NCBI RefSeq assembly: GCF_030532195.1 | Contig: NZ_JAUNLP010000005.1 | Location: 146,575-210,574 of the forward strand | DNA: 64,000 nucleotides | Reading direction: 5' to 3' | Source of the DNA: Corynebacterium sp. | Lineage (GTDB): Bacteria; Actinomycetota; Actinomycetes; Mycobacteriales; Mycobacteriaceae | Shown here: one piece after another, positions 8,954-19,465 of the stretch | Layout of the letters: every line of letters begins with the position of its first letter | Numbering within the stretch: position 1 is the stretch's first letter | The notes under the pieces: generated by a model | Seen by the model: the letters and a program-made list of their open reading frames with translations, nothing else | Database searches by the model: none | What the model was told of the DNA's origin: nothing | Position numbers and translations under genes: made by a program

Positions 8954-10024
8954 GTGCAATGCATGAAAACTCTTCCACTTTCCGCTACCGCGGTGCTGAA
9001 GCGACGCCTGGGCCGCACCGGTCTGGCGGGCATCGTGGCAGTTGCGCCGTTGACCTTGGGTGTTGTCGCCCCGGCCAGCGCACAGGCGCAGCAGTCTCCG
9101 TCCGCGTACGTCAGTCCATTTTCTGGTTCTAATGGTTCACCGGCACTGTCGACTGAATCGCCAAGCATCACCGGCGCGCCCATTGCACCGAGCACCTTGA
9201 ACCCGAGTGGCCAGGACTCGACTGAGTCATCGGAGTCTTCTGAGTCTTCGGAGTCTGGCTCTGCGTCTGGCTCGGAATCCAGCTCGGAGTCGACTTCGGC
9301 CGAGCCGACTGAATCGGCTGAGGGTACGAGCTCGGCATCGTCCGAGTCCGCTGAATCTTCGCAGCGCACGGGCTTCTACCGAGGCCCGGACGGTGTGGAT
9401 GTCTCCAAGTGGCAGCGCCCCGGCGGTGTCGCACTGGACTGGGAAAAGGTTGCCGCCAGCGGCCAGAAGTTCGCATTCATCAAGGCCACCGACGGTGTTG
9501 AAGGCGACCAGAAGTACTTCCTGGAAGACTCCATCGCTGCAGCAAAGGCCGGTCTGATTGTGGGCAGCTACCACAAGGCTCACCCAGATCGCTCTGCTAT
9601 CTCGCAGGCCGATCAGTATGTGGCTGCTCTGCAGGCTCGTGATCAGCAGGTATCATCCGACAAGACCTTGCCGCCAGTGTTGGACATTGAGCTGGAAAAT
9701 GGGCTCAGCACCTCCCAGCTGCAGAAGTGGACTAAGGATTTCCTCGAGCGTGTCGAGTCCAAGACCGGCGAGACTCCAATGATCTACACCTATCGCTGGT
9801 TCTGGGAACACCCGATGGGCAACTCCACCGAGTTCAGCAACTATCCACTGTGGTTGGCCGCCTACCAGGATGAGGCCCCGACCAGCCTGCCAGGTGGCTG
9901 GAAGACCATGACCTTCTGGCAGCGTTCTTCCACCGGACGTGTCAATGGCATTCCGACTCAGGTTGATGAGGATGTCTTCAACGGCACGGAGGAAGAGCTG
10001 AAGACCCTGGCTGCTGCTCACTAA
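8954..10024 (+). CDS. Secreted GH25 (lysozyme-like) cell-wall hydrolase
   Basis: About 356 residues. An export signal (LAGIVAVAPLTLGVVAPASAQA) is followed by a low-complexity Ser/Glu linker (about residues 85-137, with runs of SSES) and a GH25 domain from about residue 140. The domain shows DGVDVSKWQ at its start and LDIE near residues 242-245, the acidic active-site pair of Chalaropsis-type lysozymes; it ends with YTYRWFWE and FWQRSS. Likely cleaves the peptidoglycan glycan strand. AGGAGG at 8944-8949 is 4 bases before GTG 8954 and 13 before ATG 8963, so either start is possible. No sortase signal is seen. Confidence 0.92.
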   Translation: MQCMKTLPLSATAVLKRRLGRTGLAGIVAVAPLTLGVVAPASAQAQQSPSAYVSPFSGSNGSPALSTESPSITGAPIAPSTLNPSGQDSTESSESSESSESGSASGSESSSESTSAEPTESAEGTSSASSESAESSQRTGFYRGPDGVDVSKWQRPGGVALDWEKVAASGQKFAFIKATDGVEGDQKYFLEDSIAAAKAGLIVGSYHKAHPDRSAISQADQYVAALQARDQQVSSDKTLPPVLDIELENGLSTSQLQKWTKDFLERVESKTGETPMIYTYRWFWEHPMGNSTEFSNYPLWLAAYQDEAPTSLPGGWKTMTFWQRSSTGRVNGIPTQVDEDVFNGTEEELKTLAAAH

Positions 10025-10067
10025 GAATGGTTTGAGCAGCCGGTTCGACGGCCAAATCCAGGGCGAG

Positions 10068-10097
10068 GCCAACACCTAGAACGCCAACACCTAGAAC
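10068..10097. repeat. 15-bp tandem duplication at 3' end of the Nudix-LOG gene
   Basis: GCCAACACCTAGAAC occurs twice without a gap. The second copy contains the stop codon of the leftward Nudix-LOG gene, so an in-frame second stop follows 15 bp later. Probably a replication slip. Confidence 0.7.
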
Positions 10098-11122
10098 TTA
10101 GTGCGGCCCGCCCGCCAGGAAATCAACGCCGGCAAAAGCTCATCGACGTCCTCGACGACGATGAGCGCCTCGAGAAGCTCGGGCCGGACAAAGCCCGCAT
10201 CCACAACACTGCGCAGCAGCACCAGCAGTGGTTCCCAGAAACCCGCAGGTCCCAAAAGCGCTACTGGCTTTGCGTGAATCCCCAGGTGCTGCTGCGTCCA
10301 CACCTCGAAAAACTCCTCCAAGGTGCCGGCACCGCCGGGCAGCGCAACAAAGGCATCGCCCAGCTCATACATGCGGGACTTGCGGGTGGCCATGGTGTCA
10401 ACGGTCACTAGGTGTGTGAGCCCCGGATGTGCAATCTCCTTTTTGACTAAGACATCCGGGATGACACCGGTGACGCTGCCGCCGTCGTCAAGCGACGCGT
10501 TAGCAACGGTGCCCATAAGACCAATCGCCGCGCCGCCGTAGATCAGCTCCACGCTGCTAGCGGCGAGCGTGTGACCGAGGCGTTCGGCGGTGTCGCGCCA
10601 GGCGGGGTTGTTGCCGAACCCGGAACCGCAAAAGACCGTCAGCGAGGAGAGCGTGCGCTGTGGCTGCTCGCGGCCGTCGGCGAGTTCGTGCAGTTCCTCG
10701 CGCAATTTCGGCAGTGTCGATTCCTCGAGCATTGGCGCGAGTTTGCCCGTCGGCAACCAGGGGTCGACCCAACGGACCTCCTCGATTTCAGCGTGTGGCG
10801 TGACGGCGGCCAGCTCGTCGGTGAACTCGCCGACGTAGCGGACGTGATGCCCGACGACCTCGAAGCCCGGCTCGTTGGCGGCTGCGGCGCGGGCGATATT
10901 CCACGGACGCAGCGTCGACAAGTCCAGGTCGATGCCGAGCTCTTCAGAGACCTCGCGGGCGGCGGTGACTTCCGGGGCATCGATGGACTCACCGGGCTCG
11001 AATTTGCCACCGGGCAGCATGAACGTGTCGGTGCCCCGCTTGCGAACGCACAAAACCCGCCCCACCGGGTCAGTCACAACCATTGCGGCGACAACGATGG
11101 AACGGGTTTGTGCGGATGCCAC
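10091..11122 (-). CDS. Nudix hydrolase fused to LOG-family (TIGR00730) phosphoribohydrolase
   Basis: 343 residues with two domains. Residues 1-130 are a Nudix fold with LPGGKFEPGE followed by REVSEELGI. Between Glu45 of the GX5E half and Arg56 there are 10 residues instead of the canonical 7, so the Nudix box carries a 3-residue insertion. Residues about 155-340 are a LOG-type Rossmann domain with GGAAIGLMG, TRKSRMYELGD and the PGGAGTLEE motif near 260. LOG proteins release free base from nucleoside 5'-monophosphates. The fusion suggests nucleotide clean-up, but substrates cannot be read from sequence. Start at ATG 11122 with GGAGGAT upstream. Confidence 0.88.
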   Translation of the reverse strand: MASAQTRSIVVAAMVVTDPVGRVLCVRKRGTDTFMLPGGKFEPGESIDAPEVTAAREVSEELGIDLDLSTLRPWNIARAAAANEPGFEVVGHHVRYVGEFTDELAAVTPHAEIEEVRWVDPWLPTGKLAPMLEESTLPKLREELHELADGREQPQRTLSSLTVFCGSGFGNNPAWRDTAERLGHTLAASSVELIYGGAAIGLMGTVANASLDDGGSVTGVIPDVLVKKEIAHPGLTHLVTVDTMATRKSRMYELGDAFVALPGGAGTLEEFFEVWTQQHLGIHAKPVALLGPAGFWEPLLVLLRSVVDAGFVRPELLEALIVVEDVDELLPALISWRAGRTKF

Positions 11123-11149
11123 GCGATCCTCCTACTAGCTCAGGACTCT

Positions 11150-14100
11150 TTACTCGTCCTTCACGATCATCTTCCCGGGCGAGTATAGACCCGAACGAGT
11201 GATGTCTTCGTAGTCAATCTCGGCGGTATCCGGCTTGACGCCGTCCTTGTTCGGGCGCGGCGAGAGCTTCTCAATGGAACCCCAGTCGCGGCGCCAATTG
11301 TTCTTCAGGTAGGTCGGCACAGCCGTAGCCTCGTTGACGGCATCGGAGAAGCCCAGCGGACCACCGGCATCCACAGACTGCCAGGTGTCGGCACCGACAA
11401 CCTTCAGACCGCGATCCGGAGTGATGCGGTACTTCGGCAGCTCGGCAACGCCAGCGAAGTGATCGAACGGACGCTGGCACGGGAACTGGAAGGCAACCGG
11501 CCAGTCCGGCAACGTCGGGGTCTGCGAGTCGATGACGTCATTCATCGGCTTCAGCTCCGCCAGACGCGGCGGAGTCAGAGCCAGCCACTGATCCTCGGAG
11601 ACATCATTGTCCTCAGCAACCAAGCGCACAGCGGTTGCCCCCTCTGGGATTTCCGCAGTGGGGAAGCGCAGGTTACGCCAGGTCGGAGCCGGTCCGATAT
11701 CAATCGGCTCAGCCTCGCCCAGGACCTCGAAGCCATCCTCGTCGCCGCCCTCGCGGCCGTACTGCGCCACCAACTTGCGGCCCTTCTGAGCCACACCGTT
11801 GATGTCGTGGTGGAAGATACGACCAGCAGCCGAAACGATCAGCAGTGGATGATCCTCATCGACCTGCGGCAGATTGAACCAGGAAGTCTCCAGGTAGGCC
11901 GGGCGCTGAATGTCCTTGGAGTAGGAACCGAGCACCGGCACCTTCTTCGGATCCAGGCCAAATGGCAGCTCGACCTGCGAGCCGTTGGCACCCTTGTCAG
12001 CGCGCTTGCCTCCCGAGGTACCGGATGCGGAGCCGCCCTCAACGGTCGGTGCTTCCGCTGCCGGGTCGTCGCTGTTGGCGGTGCTTGCCTGGCTCTGGCT
12101 GGTATCCACAGCCTCGGCCTTCATATTCGACGGAACTCCGTTCGGGTCGAAACCGCGAACCTTGTCAGTGCCCTTTAGAGACTTTTCGAACGGCGTGCCA
12201 TCAACAGACTGCAGGAAGCCCTCGTTCGGGTCCGTTTCCATCAGCACGTCTTCGGCCAGGTTGCAGGTCTTGCCTGCCAGTGCGCGCACATTGCCCATGG
12301 ACACGGAGTATGCCGGGTACTGCGAAATGGCTGCCTTGCCCAGCGATGCCACCGAGAAAAACGCCACGAGCAGCGTAATCACAGCAATCGGCGAGGATGC
12401 GGCGGCATTGAGGCGACGCATGCGTTTCGACGGCTCCTGCGAGCTCGGCTTCGTACCAAACTCCTGGACAAAGTTCATGACAGCACCCGCTGCGAGCAGC
12501 AGCAGAGCCAGCACCAGCACAATGGTGCCCAGCTGGTGGCCACGGAACTGAATGGTCTTGTCGAACCATGGCACACCGTAGGACGAGACGTACCACCAAC
12601 CGTTAATGCCCATTAGCGAGAACGCCAGGATGAAGACGAAACCACCGGCAAAGAGCAATTGGTTGCGCGGATTTCCAGCGACCCAATGACTAATTGCCAT
12701 TGCTGCCAATGCCGCTAGTGCTGCGGCGATACCCGCGTAGACACCGAAGTGGTGAGTCCACTTCGTCGGGGTGAACGTCAGGAAGAACATCGTGCCGATG
12801 AACATAAACACCAGGCGTGCCGACGGGCCCGCCAGCGCACCCGGAACAGTGCGGTGACGCAGCAGTGCGGCAATGGTGAGAATCAGGCACGTCAGTGCAA
12901 TCAGGACTGGGAAGCGGCGCGGGAAGGAACCGTCGACAGACGGCATCAGCAGCCAGTAGTAACGAGTGAACTCGTTGTACCACGGCTCGGACGGGCCAAT
13001 GATGCTGCGTACGCGGATGGACTCGCGCACGGTGGCCAGAGTCTGGTCGCCGAAGACACCGACCAAAATGGCGGTACCGGCTGCCAGGAACGGAGCCACC
13101 TGCATCATTGGAGCCTTCCAACCACCGCCGAGAGCCTTGTGACGCTCAACGACGATGCGAATCAGCATTGGCAAACCAGCCAGGAGAGCGGCAACAGCCA
13201 TCAGGCCGGTCGGACCAGAACCCAGCGACAGGGTGGCGACAATGACTGCAATTGCCGCCGGCAGCAGGCGTCGGGTCAAGATGGCACGTTCGATGAACAC
13301 CCAGGTCAGCAGTGAGCCAAGTGCAATGACCGGCTCTGGGCGCAGGCCGTTGTTGTACGGCAGCCAGAAGGCCAGCAGCACACCGGCCGCCGACCAGTAG
13401 GCCACGCGGCGCTGAGCAATCTTGTCACCCAGACGCGGAATGACCATGCGGGAAATCAGGAACCACACCAGCAGCGCCGACAGCAGTGCCGGCAGGCGCA
13501 TCCACACCGAGGCCGTCGAAACCTTGACCATTGCGGCCAGCAGGTCGTAGTACGGGCTACCGAAAGGAGACTCCGGTGCGCCGAACCAGCGGTAGTAGTT
13601 CGCCATGTAGCCCGACTCGTCCGAGACCCGAGCCATGGTGAAGATATAGCCATCATCAGAGGTGTTGGCACCGATGAAGTGCCACACCACCAGTACTGCG
13701 CCGACCAAGAAATCCAGCGGAGTCGGCTTGAAGGCACCCTTTGCAAGTAGCGGAGTACGAGCAGAACCATCGACCTTGTCGATGCGAGCCAGCGCGACGA
13801 GAGAGGCCAGCGTCAGAAGTAGGCCGAGGAACATGACAATGTACTTCACCACCGTCGGGTGTGAGGTGTAGCGGGAGTCAATGTTCATCTCAACATTGAG
13901 ACCATCGGCCACCGCCTTCGCGGCGTCGCCGTCGGCAGGCAAATCTGTGTAGATGCCGGTGACCATCGGACGCACATCAGATGGTTCGGTGGTGGCAATC
14001 TTCTCTCCGTCGGCATCAACCGCGCCATCGATCTTGGCGGTCGTCTCCGCGTCATTGGAGCGAATGGAAAGAGTCTTGTCCTTATTTGCTGCAAGCTCCT

Positions 14101-14545
14101 TCTTATCGAGGCTCAGCAGCACATTGTCGCGCAAAATGACATCGAGACCATCATCGGACGCGCGCACCATCAGACCACGTGTGGTCGGATTCTTTGCCTT
14201 TGGCGGGATAGTGGAAAGGAGCGTCGTCCGTTCCTTCGAAAGCTCATCGGTCAGCGACAATGGCAGGTCGACGCTTAAGTCGAGTGGTGCCTGTGCCATG
14301 AGTGGAGCATCGACGGAATTCAGTGTCCCGCGCTGCGGCCAGGACACGGACGACTGCGTATTCACCACCGGGAGGAACGGCGTGATGACAAAGCAGAGGA
14401 AGCCAACGATACCTGCGATAATCGCGGTCCAACGAGTCATCGTCGTGGGTGAAGGACCATCCATTGGAGGTCTCTCCACACGGTCGATGGTCACGTCGGG
14501 CGCATTATCGACGTTTCCTTTGATTTCTTGAGTTTCGGCAGTCAC
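11150..14545 (-). CDS. emb: Arabinosyltransferase Emb (arabinogalactan assembly)
   Basis: GT-C glycosyltransferase that extends arabinan on the galactan using decaprenyl-phosphoryl-arabinose at the outer face of the membrane; it is the family targeted by ethambutol. 1131 residues from GTG 14545; a longer frame to TTG 14590 is open but less likely. An N-terminal membrane segment and extracytoplasmic domain are followed by the GT-C aspartate motif NTSDDGYIFTMAR near residue 295, many membrane helices, and a large C-terminal carbohydrate-binding part (DVIDSQTPTLPDWPVAFQFPCQRPFDH). Corynebacteria have one Emb where mycobacteria have three. It heads toward no downstream gene and is preceded by aftA, dprE2 and dprE1 on the same strand. 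Confidence 0.95.
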   Translation of the reverse strand: MTAETQEIKGNVDNAPDVTIDRVERPPMDGPSPTTMTRWTAIIAGIVGFLCFVITPFLPVVNTQSSVSWPQRGTLNSVDAPLMAQAPLDLSVDLPLSLTDELSKERTTLLSTIPPKAKNPTTRGLMVRASDDGLDVILRDNVLLSLDKKELAANKDKTLSIRSNDAETTAKIDGAVDADGEKIATTEPSDVRPMVTGIYTDLPADGDAAKAVADGLNVEMNIDSRYTSHPTVVKYIVMFLGLLLTLASLVALARIDKVDGSARTPLLAKGAFKPTPLDFLVGAVLVVWHFIGANTSDDGYIFTMARVSDESGYMANYYRWFGAPESPFGSPYYDLLAAMVKVSTASVWMRLPALLSALLVWFLISRMVIPRLGDKIAQRRVAYWSAAGVLLAFWLPYNNGLRPEPVIALGSLLTWVFIERAILTRRLLPAAIAVIVATLSLGSGPTGLMAVAALLAGLPMLIRIVVERHKALGGGWKAPMMQVAPFLAAGTAILVGVFGDQTLATVRESIRVRSIIGPSEPWYNEFTRYYWLLMPSVDGSFPRRFPVLIALTCLILTIAALLRHRTVPGALAGPSARLVFMFIGTMFFLTFTPTKWTHHFGVYAGIAAALAALAAMAISHWVAGNPRNQLLFAGGFVFILAFSLMGINGWWYVSSYGVPWFDKTIQFRGHQLGTIVLVLALLLLAAGAVMNFVQEFGTKPSSQEPSKRMRRLNAAASSPIAVITLLVAFFSVASLGKAAISQYPAYSVSMGNVRALAGKTCNLAEDVLMETDPNEGFLQSVDGTPFEKSLKGTDKVRGFDPNGVPSNMKAEAVDTSQSQASTANSDDPAAEAPTVEGGSASGTSGGKRADKGANGSQVELPFGLDPKKVPVLGSYSKDIQRPAYLETSWFNLPQVDEDHPLLIVSAAGRIFHHDINGVAQKGRKLVAQYGREGGDEDGFEVLGEAEPIDIGPAPTWRNLRFPTAEIPEGATAVRLVAEDNDVSEDQWLALTPPRLAELKPMNDVIDSQTPTLPDWPVAFQFPCQRPFDHFAGVAELPKYRITPDRGLKVVGADTWQSVDAGGPLGFSDAVNEATAVPTYLKNNWRRDWGSIEKLSPRPNKDGVKPDTAEIDYEDITRSGLYSPGKMIVKDE

Positions 14546-14708
14546 AAGGAAAAATACTACGGTAAGAACATTTTTCGTTGGTGGCTGCAACGCGAAAGAT
14601 TCCCACGAGTAACAGGAATCACTGATTTTTTACGCAAAACTCCCACCGAAGGGGTGGCAGTGAGGGCGTCGAAGCCCTGCCGCGTTGGTTACCGTCGATT
14701 ACCAAAGA

Positions 14709-16736
14709 CTACTGCCGAATCGCCACTACAAACGGGCCGACCTGATGCATGTCCCAATGCTTCTCAAACGCAGAGCGGGCAAAATTCAGGCTCCGGAAGA
14801 CCACATTCGGATTGTTCGGGTAAATATCGTCTGCGATACCCAACGTCAGCGGTGCGGCGTCCTCACCTTCAGCCACTTTGGCGGTGCCACGCAGCACAAT
14901 GGCATCCGGCCCGCGCCATGGTGTGGCATCCATAGCTGCCACTAGCTCATCGGGATCGCGAATTTCCGACCACTGCTCAAGCGCTTCATTGCGAAGGTCA
15001 AACTGTCCCAGTGGATTGGCGTAATGGCTGGTCAGAGCCTGGAATGCATACCACGGGTAGAGCGCCTGGAAGTTCTTCTCATCCGAGAGCACCACCGTCT
15101 GAGATGGTTCCAGCCCCGCATCGCGCAAAGTCTGATCAACCTGCCCATACCAGGATCCCGCGTTCGGCGGGAAGCGATCGGCGCGCTCACCATTGCCATC
15201 AGTATCGGTATGAGCAAGATCGATTGCACCATGCAGCTTGTTTGGAATCTGCTGCGCGTAGCCAATACCGGCCAGCAGCACGACCGCTGCCATAACGGCG
15301 GAGACGCGCCGGGCGATATGAGGTGGTGTCGCTTGTGGCCAGTACCGCTCGATGCCGTTGAGACGGGCATCGGCAAGCGCGACAACACCCGCGGCGAGCA
15401 GCATAAACGTAATCGGGGCAGTCAGGCGGAACCCCAGCAGCGTGCGACCGAGCAGCGTCGCCACCATCGACGCGACCACCCAGCCGTAGAGCACCAGCGT
15501 GCCGATACCCAGCGCACGTGCGTCCGGTTCCGTGGCGTGCACCAGCATGCGCACAACGCCGATAAAACACACCACGCCAATCACGCTGGCGGCAAACATC
15601 GGAAGCGGCAGCTGCGCGCCCTCCGGCGGCAGGTAATGCGTCGCGGTCGCGCCCGAGCGCGGCGCCCCCGTCACCACCGCCCACAGGTACGGTGCCCATA
15701 CTGTCGCCGCAATAAGCATTGCGCCGATACCCATGATCAGCAGGCGCACCACTGGAAGCCAGGAGCGTGATGACGTCCACGCGAACGCAGCCAATACGAC
15801 AACAATCAGTGCCCCCAGCGCCGTGTGCAGGGTGTAGAAAGTGGCAGAAATACCCAGGTAGACAATCACGCCAACCATCGCCGACCATGCTCCCGACAGA
15901 CCGCGGTAGGCCATCACGGTCATGGCGGGTAGCCCCATCGCCACAGCTGCGGCGTAGGGCTCATCGGCGACCGTGGCCAGGGAAACAGCGGTTGTGACCA
16001 GCGCAATTGCGGTGGCAACAGACAGGGAACCACTCAGGCGCTGCCACACCGGAACCAGCAGACAGCCGGCCGCGGCCAGCGTAATCAATGCCCACGGCTG
16101 GAAAACTTCCCACCCCGCAATACCGAGCAGATTCGCAAGCCTGCCGCCGAGGTAAAACCAACCGGCGGGGTAGAAGGAGGGGATGTCGATATACGACATG
16201 TCATGCAGGCCTCGCTCGGAGGCCATCCGAGTCAAATACTCGGTACGAAACTCCTGGTCAACCGACAAACCGTCCAGCCACAGCTTGGTTGACCCCAGCG
16301 GCAGGCCGACCGCCGAAATCACCAAAATCGCCGGCGACATGTAGGAAACAAGGTATGTCAGCACCGACAGCCACCGCGGGCGGTTGCCCTTGCCGCGCGT
16401 GGCGAAGTAGTACAGCAGTACCGTCGTCACCGCCAGCGTGACGACGATCATTGCGGTCGTCACCGCTCGGGTTAGCTGTGAGCCTCCGAATGCCGGAAGC
16501 GACAGCCGGTGGAAAATGAACCAGGCGGCAAGCGCGATAGCAGAGCCACCGAAAAGTGCTCCGACCAGTCCTAATAATGCAGCTTTGAAAGAGAGTTGGT
16601 CATCGTTGAAGATTTCATAGCGGTATTCCTCGGAGAACCCGCTTGTGAAAAGCTCTGCGGACTCGTCGGTGCGCGGCGAAGCCTGTTGGACTTCGCCGGG
16701 AGCGGAGGTATCGGCCTGCTTGTCAACCATGCCCAT
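14709..16736 (-). CDS. aftA: Arabinofuranosyltransferase AftA
   Basis: Adds the first arabinofuranose residues to the galactan from decaprenyl-phosphoryl-arabinose. About 675 residues from ATG 16736 (MGMVDKQADTS). The frame is open to TTG 16793, but no good ribosome site marks either start. A charged cytosolic N-terminus of about 60 residues precedes some eleven membrane helices; DIPSFYPAGWFYLGGRLANL near residue 175 is a conserved loop. The C-terminal soluble part contains EKNFQALYPWYAFQALTSHYANPLG. It lies between dprE2 and emb on the same strand, the conserved corynebacterial order. Confidence 0.93.
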   Translation of the reverse strand: MGMVDKQADTSAPGEVQQASPRTDESAELFTSGFSEEYRYEIFNDDQLSFKAALLGLVGALFGGSAIALAAWFIFHRLSLPAFGGSQLTRAVTTAMIVVTLAVTTVLLYYFATRGKGNRPRWLSVLTYLVSYMSPAILVISAVGLPLGSTKLWLDGLSVDQEFRTEYLTRMASERGLHDMSYIDIPSFYPAGWFYLGGRLANLLGIAGWEVFQPWALITLAAAGCLLVPVWQRLSGSLSVATAIALVTTAVSLATVADEPYAAAVAMGLPAMTVMAYRGLSGAWSAMVGVIVYLGISATFYTLHTALGALIVVVLAAFAWTSSRSWLPVVRLLIMGIGAMLIAATVWAPYLWAVVTGAPRSGATATHYLPPEGAQLPLPMFAASVIGVVCFIGVVRMLVHATEPDARALGIGTLVLYGWVVASMVATLLGRTLLGFRLTAPITFMLLAAGVVALADARLNGIERYWPQATPPHIARRVSAVMAAVVLLAGIGYAQQIPNKLHGAIDLAHTDTDGNGERADRFPPNAGSWYGQVDQTLRDAGLEPSQTVVLSDEKNFQALYPWYAFQALTSHYANPLGQFDLRNEALEQWSEIRDPDELVAAMDATPWRGPDAIVLRGTAKVAEGEDAAPLTLGIADDIYPNNPNVVFRSLNFARSAFEKHWDMHQVGPFVVAIRQ

Positions 16737-16814
16737 AAGTTTTGCACAGGTGCCGGACTCGGACGAACGGCGGAGCGTGGCCGCACCAGCCAAAGGGCCT
16801 ACAAGCCAACAGAC

Positions 16815-17576
16815 TTAGATCGGCAGCATCTTGAAGATCTTGCGCGGGATGTGCTTGAGCACAAGCATCACCAGCTGGAATGCCGGCGGAGCCCACACCA
16901 GGGTCTTGCCATTTTCGACGGCCTTCACCGCGAGCTTGGCAACATCTTCCTTATTTACGGTCAGCGGAGCCTCGGCCACGTCTGCGGACATGCGGGTACG
17001 GACCTGACCAGGGCGGATAACCAAGGTCTTAACACCGTACTCCTCAAGGGCCTCGCCCAGGTTCAAGTAGAACCCATCCAGGCCAGCCTTGGTTGAACCG
17101 TAGACAAAGTTGGAGCGACGCACGCGCTCACCCGCAACGGAGGACATGGCAATGAACTGGCCGTGGCCCTGTTCCTTGAACTTCTGGCCAACTAGAACAC
17201 CCATCGACACCGCACCGGTGTAGTTGATGTTCGCAGCTTGGACAGCCTTGCGCTGGTTCTGCCAGAGCTCCTCGGCGTCGCCGAGCACGCCGAACGCGAC
17301 GATGCAGATATCGACGTCGCCGTCGGCGAATGCCTTATCGACGACTGCCTGGTGGGAGTCGAAGTCGGTTGCGTCGAAGTCGATGGTGACAACCTCGGAT
17401 GCGCCGGCGGCCTTCATCTTCTCAGCGGAGGCCTCGCGCAGCGGGTCGTTCGGGCGGGAAGCCAGGATGACCTTGGCCGGGCCCTTCTTCAGGAACTCAG
17501 CGGTGATGGCCAGGCCGATTTCACTGCTACCACCGAGCAACAGGATGGACTGGGCAGCGCCTACAGCATTAATCAT
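16815..17576 (-). CDS. dprE2: Decaprenylphosphoryl-2-keto-ribose reductase DprE2
   Basis: NADH-dependent short-chain dehydrogenase that completes the epimerisation of decaprenyl-phosphoryl-ribose to -arabinose. 253 residues. The nucleotide-binding glycines are in [10 protein letters not shown] near residues 13-21, the catalytic serine in MSSVAG, and the YxxxK pair in YGSTKAG near residue 158. It starts 25 bp after dprE1 and is followed by aftA, so substrate synthesis and use are linked. Length and order match known DprE2. Confidence 0.96.
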   Translation of the reverse strand: MINAVGAAQSILLLGGSSEIGLAITAEFLKKGPAKVILASRPNDPLREASAEKMKAAGASEVVTIDFDATDFDSHQAVVDKAFADGDVDICIVAFGVLGDAEELWQNQRKAVQAANINYTGAVSMGVLVGQKFKEQGHGQFIAMSSVAGERVRRSNFVYGSTKAGLDGFYLNLGEALEEYGVKTLVIRPGQVRTRMSADVAEAPLTVNKEDVAKLAVKAVENGKTLVWAPPAFQLVMLVLKHIPRKIFKMLPI

Positions 17577-17601
17577 GGGGTGCTAAATCCTCTCAGTTCT
17601 A

Positions 17602-19071
17602 TTAGTGCAGTTCCAGGCGACGCGACATGTCAGAGGCGAAGACACCGTACGGGTCGATAGCGTTGCGGGTGTCCAGCCAGTTCTGCATCTCGGGGTACAT
17701 CTGGTGGAAGTGCTCGGCGGACGTGCGCGATTCCTTGGCCAGGTAGAGACGGCCGCCGAACTCCATGACGCGGCGGTCCAGGTCATCGAGGAATTCACCC
17801 AGGCCCGGCTTGATGGGAAAGTCGACGCAGACGTTCCAACCCGGCATCGGGTAGGACAGCGGAGCGCGGTTGCCCTCACCGAAGAGCTTGAAGACGTTCA
17901 GCGCCGAGTAGTGGCCGGAGCGCTGGATATCGCGGACGATCTCCTTAAACGGCTCGACGGCCTCGCGCGGAACGACGAACTGGTACTGCAGGAAGCCCTT
18001 GGAGCCATAGCCGCGGTTCCATTCACCAATGAGGTCCAGCGGCTGATAGAACTGCGTGAGGTTCTGCACCTGGTTGCGGTAGGTGCCGGACTTCAGCCAC
18101 CACAGCTGACCAATGGTCATCATGGTCAGCTTGTTCATGGTGAACGACGGGAAGATATCCGGCACGGTCATCAGCTGCGGAGCGTTGAACTTCAGCGGGT
18201 TCTTCGCCAGCTTCGGTGCGTATTCCTCCAGCTGAGCCAGAGTGGCCAGCGAACCGCGGGAGATAGCCGCACGGCCCAGCTTCGGCTCCGGCGAGATGGC
18301 ATCGAACCATGCGGAGGAGTAGGTGAAGTTCTCCTCCGAGCCGTCGGAGTGGAACGCGATGGTCTCATCCAGGTTCTGAGTCAGGTCACCATCAGCGATG
18401 AAGTACGCGGTCTCGGTCTTAGTCATCTCAATGCGAGCGCGCAGGATGATACCGGTCAGGCCCATACCACCGACGGTTGCCCAAAACAGCGTGCCATCTG
18501 GGTCATCAGCCGAGCCCTCCGGCTCGAGGTGCAGGATACGACCGTCTGCGACCAGCAGTTCCATCGACAGCACGTGGTTGCCGAAAGAGCCTGCGGAGTG
18601 GTGGTTCTTACCGTGAATATCCGGACCAATGGCACCACCGATTGTGACCTGGCGAGTACCTGGCAGCACTGGCACCCACAGGCCATAGGGCAGTGCGGCC
18701 TTCATCAGCTGATCCAGTGTGACGCCGGCGTCGACATCAACAATTCCCGACTCCTGATCAATGGAGTGGATCTGGTTGAGCTGCTGCATGTCAACGACCA
18801 GACCACCCGAGTTCTGGGCGGGGTCGCCGTAGGAGCGGCCCATACCGCGGGCGATAACACCGCGACGCAGGTGGGCAGGCTTATCCGAGTTCTGGTCGGC
18901 GACAGCCTTGACGGCGTTGACAATTTCATCCAAGTCCGGCGTCGACAGCACCTGGGACTTAGCGGGGGCGGTACGACCCCAACCGGTTAGGGTCCTGGCT
19001 TCTGTGTTTACGGCTCCGTAGGCACCGTTCGAAGCATCGGTGCTGGACTTGCCGTTAGTGTTAGTGGACAT
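17602..19071 (-). CDS. dprE1: Decaprenylphosphoryl-beta-D-ribose oxidase DprE1
   Basis: FAD-dependent oxidase forming the 2-keto intermediate of decaprenyl-phosphoryl-arabinose synthesis. 489 residues from ATG 19071. The FAD-binding stretch [20 protein letters not shown] and [21 protein letters not shown] lie in the first 150 residues. The cysteine attacked by benzothiazinones in the mycobacterial enzyme (NICVDFP) is kept in GWNVCVDFP, at about Cys415 here, so sensitivity to that class would be expected. First gene of the dprE1-dprE2-aftA-emb run. Confidence 0.97.
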   Translation of the reverse strand: MSTNTNGKSSTDASNGAYGAVNTEARTLTGWGRTAPAKSQVLSTPDLDEIVNAVKAVADQNSDKPAHLRRGVIARGMGRSYGDPAQNSGGLVVDMQQLNQIHSIDQESGIVDVDAGVTLDQLMKAALPYGLWVPVLPGTRQVTIGGAIGPDIHGKNHHSAGSFGNHVLSMELLVADGRILHLEPEGSADDPDGTLFWATVGGMGLTGIILRARIEMTKTETAYFIADGDLTQNLDETIAFHSDGSEENFTYSSAWFDAISPEPKLGRAAISRGSLATLAQLEEYAPKLAKNPLKFNAPQLMTVPDIFPSFTMNKLTMMTIGQLWWLKSGTYRNQVQNLTQFYQPLDLIGEWNRGYGSKGFLQYQFVVPREAVEPFKEIVRDIQRSGHYSALNVFKLFGEGNRAPLSYPMPGWNVCVDFPIKPGLGEFLDDLDRRVMEFGGRLYLAKESRTSAEHFHQMYPEMQNWLDTRNAIDPYGVFASDMSRRLELH

Positions 19072-19185
19072 CAAGGCTAGGCTACCCCTTTGAAGCCACC
19101 GCGTCGCCTGTGACGCTCCGAGGTGTTGGTCACGCTTTGAGGCCGTGCACGGGCCGTCGTAAAGCGAACGTGAAGTGCGAAAAAG

Positions 19186-19413
19186 CTACAGATCCATAAT
19201 TTGGCGGATCTCGTCGGGCAGCATTTCCTGTGAGGTAATCTGCGGGCCGTCGTAGGCCTCGAGGGCGCGGTAGACCTTGGCGCGCTCCATGCTGTCGAGA
19301 ATGGGCAGCTCCTGCGCAAACAGCATGACCATCTGGTTCGACAGCGGAGTGTTGGTGTACTCGGCCGCCATGTTGATCTCTTCGCGCGGCTTCTTCTTCA
19401 AAAAGTCGAACAT
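19186..19413 (-). CDS. Small hypothetical protein (75 aa)
   Basis: Starts MFDFLKKKPREE and continues MAAEYTNTPLSNQMVMLFAQELPILDSMERAKVYRAL. It is predicted soluble and helical. It lies between dprE1 and a divergent hypothetical gene, with coding-like codon use and a plausible ATG at 19413. A start at the internal ATG (MAAEY) is possible. I do not recognise the family. Confidence 0.65.
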   Translation of the reverse strand: MFDFLKKKPREEINMAAEYTNTPLSNQMVMLFAQELPILDSMERAKVYRALEAYDGPQITSQEMLPDEIRQIMDL

Positions 19414-19465
19414 GCGCCTAAGGCTACCCCGGTTCGAATCCGCCACTCGCGATACCATCAACCTC

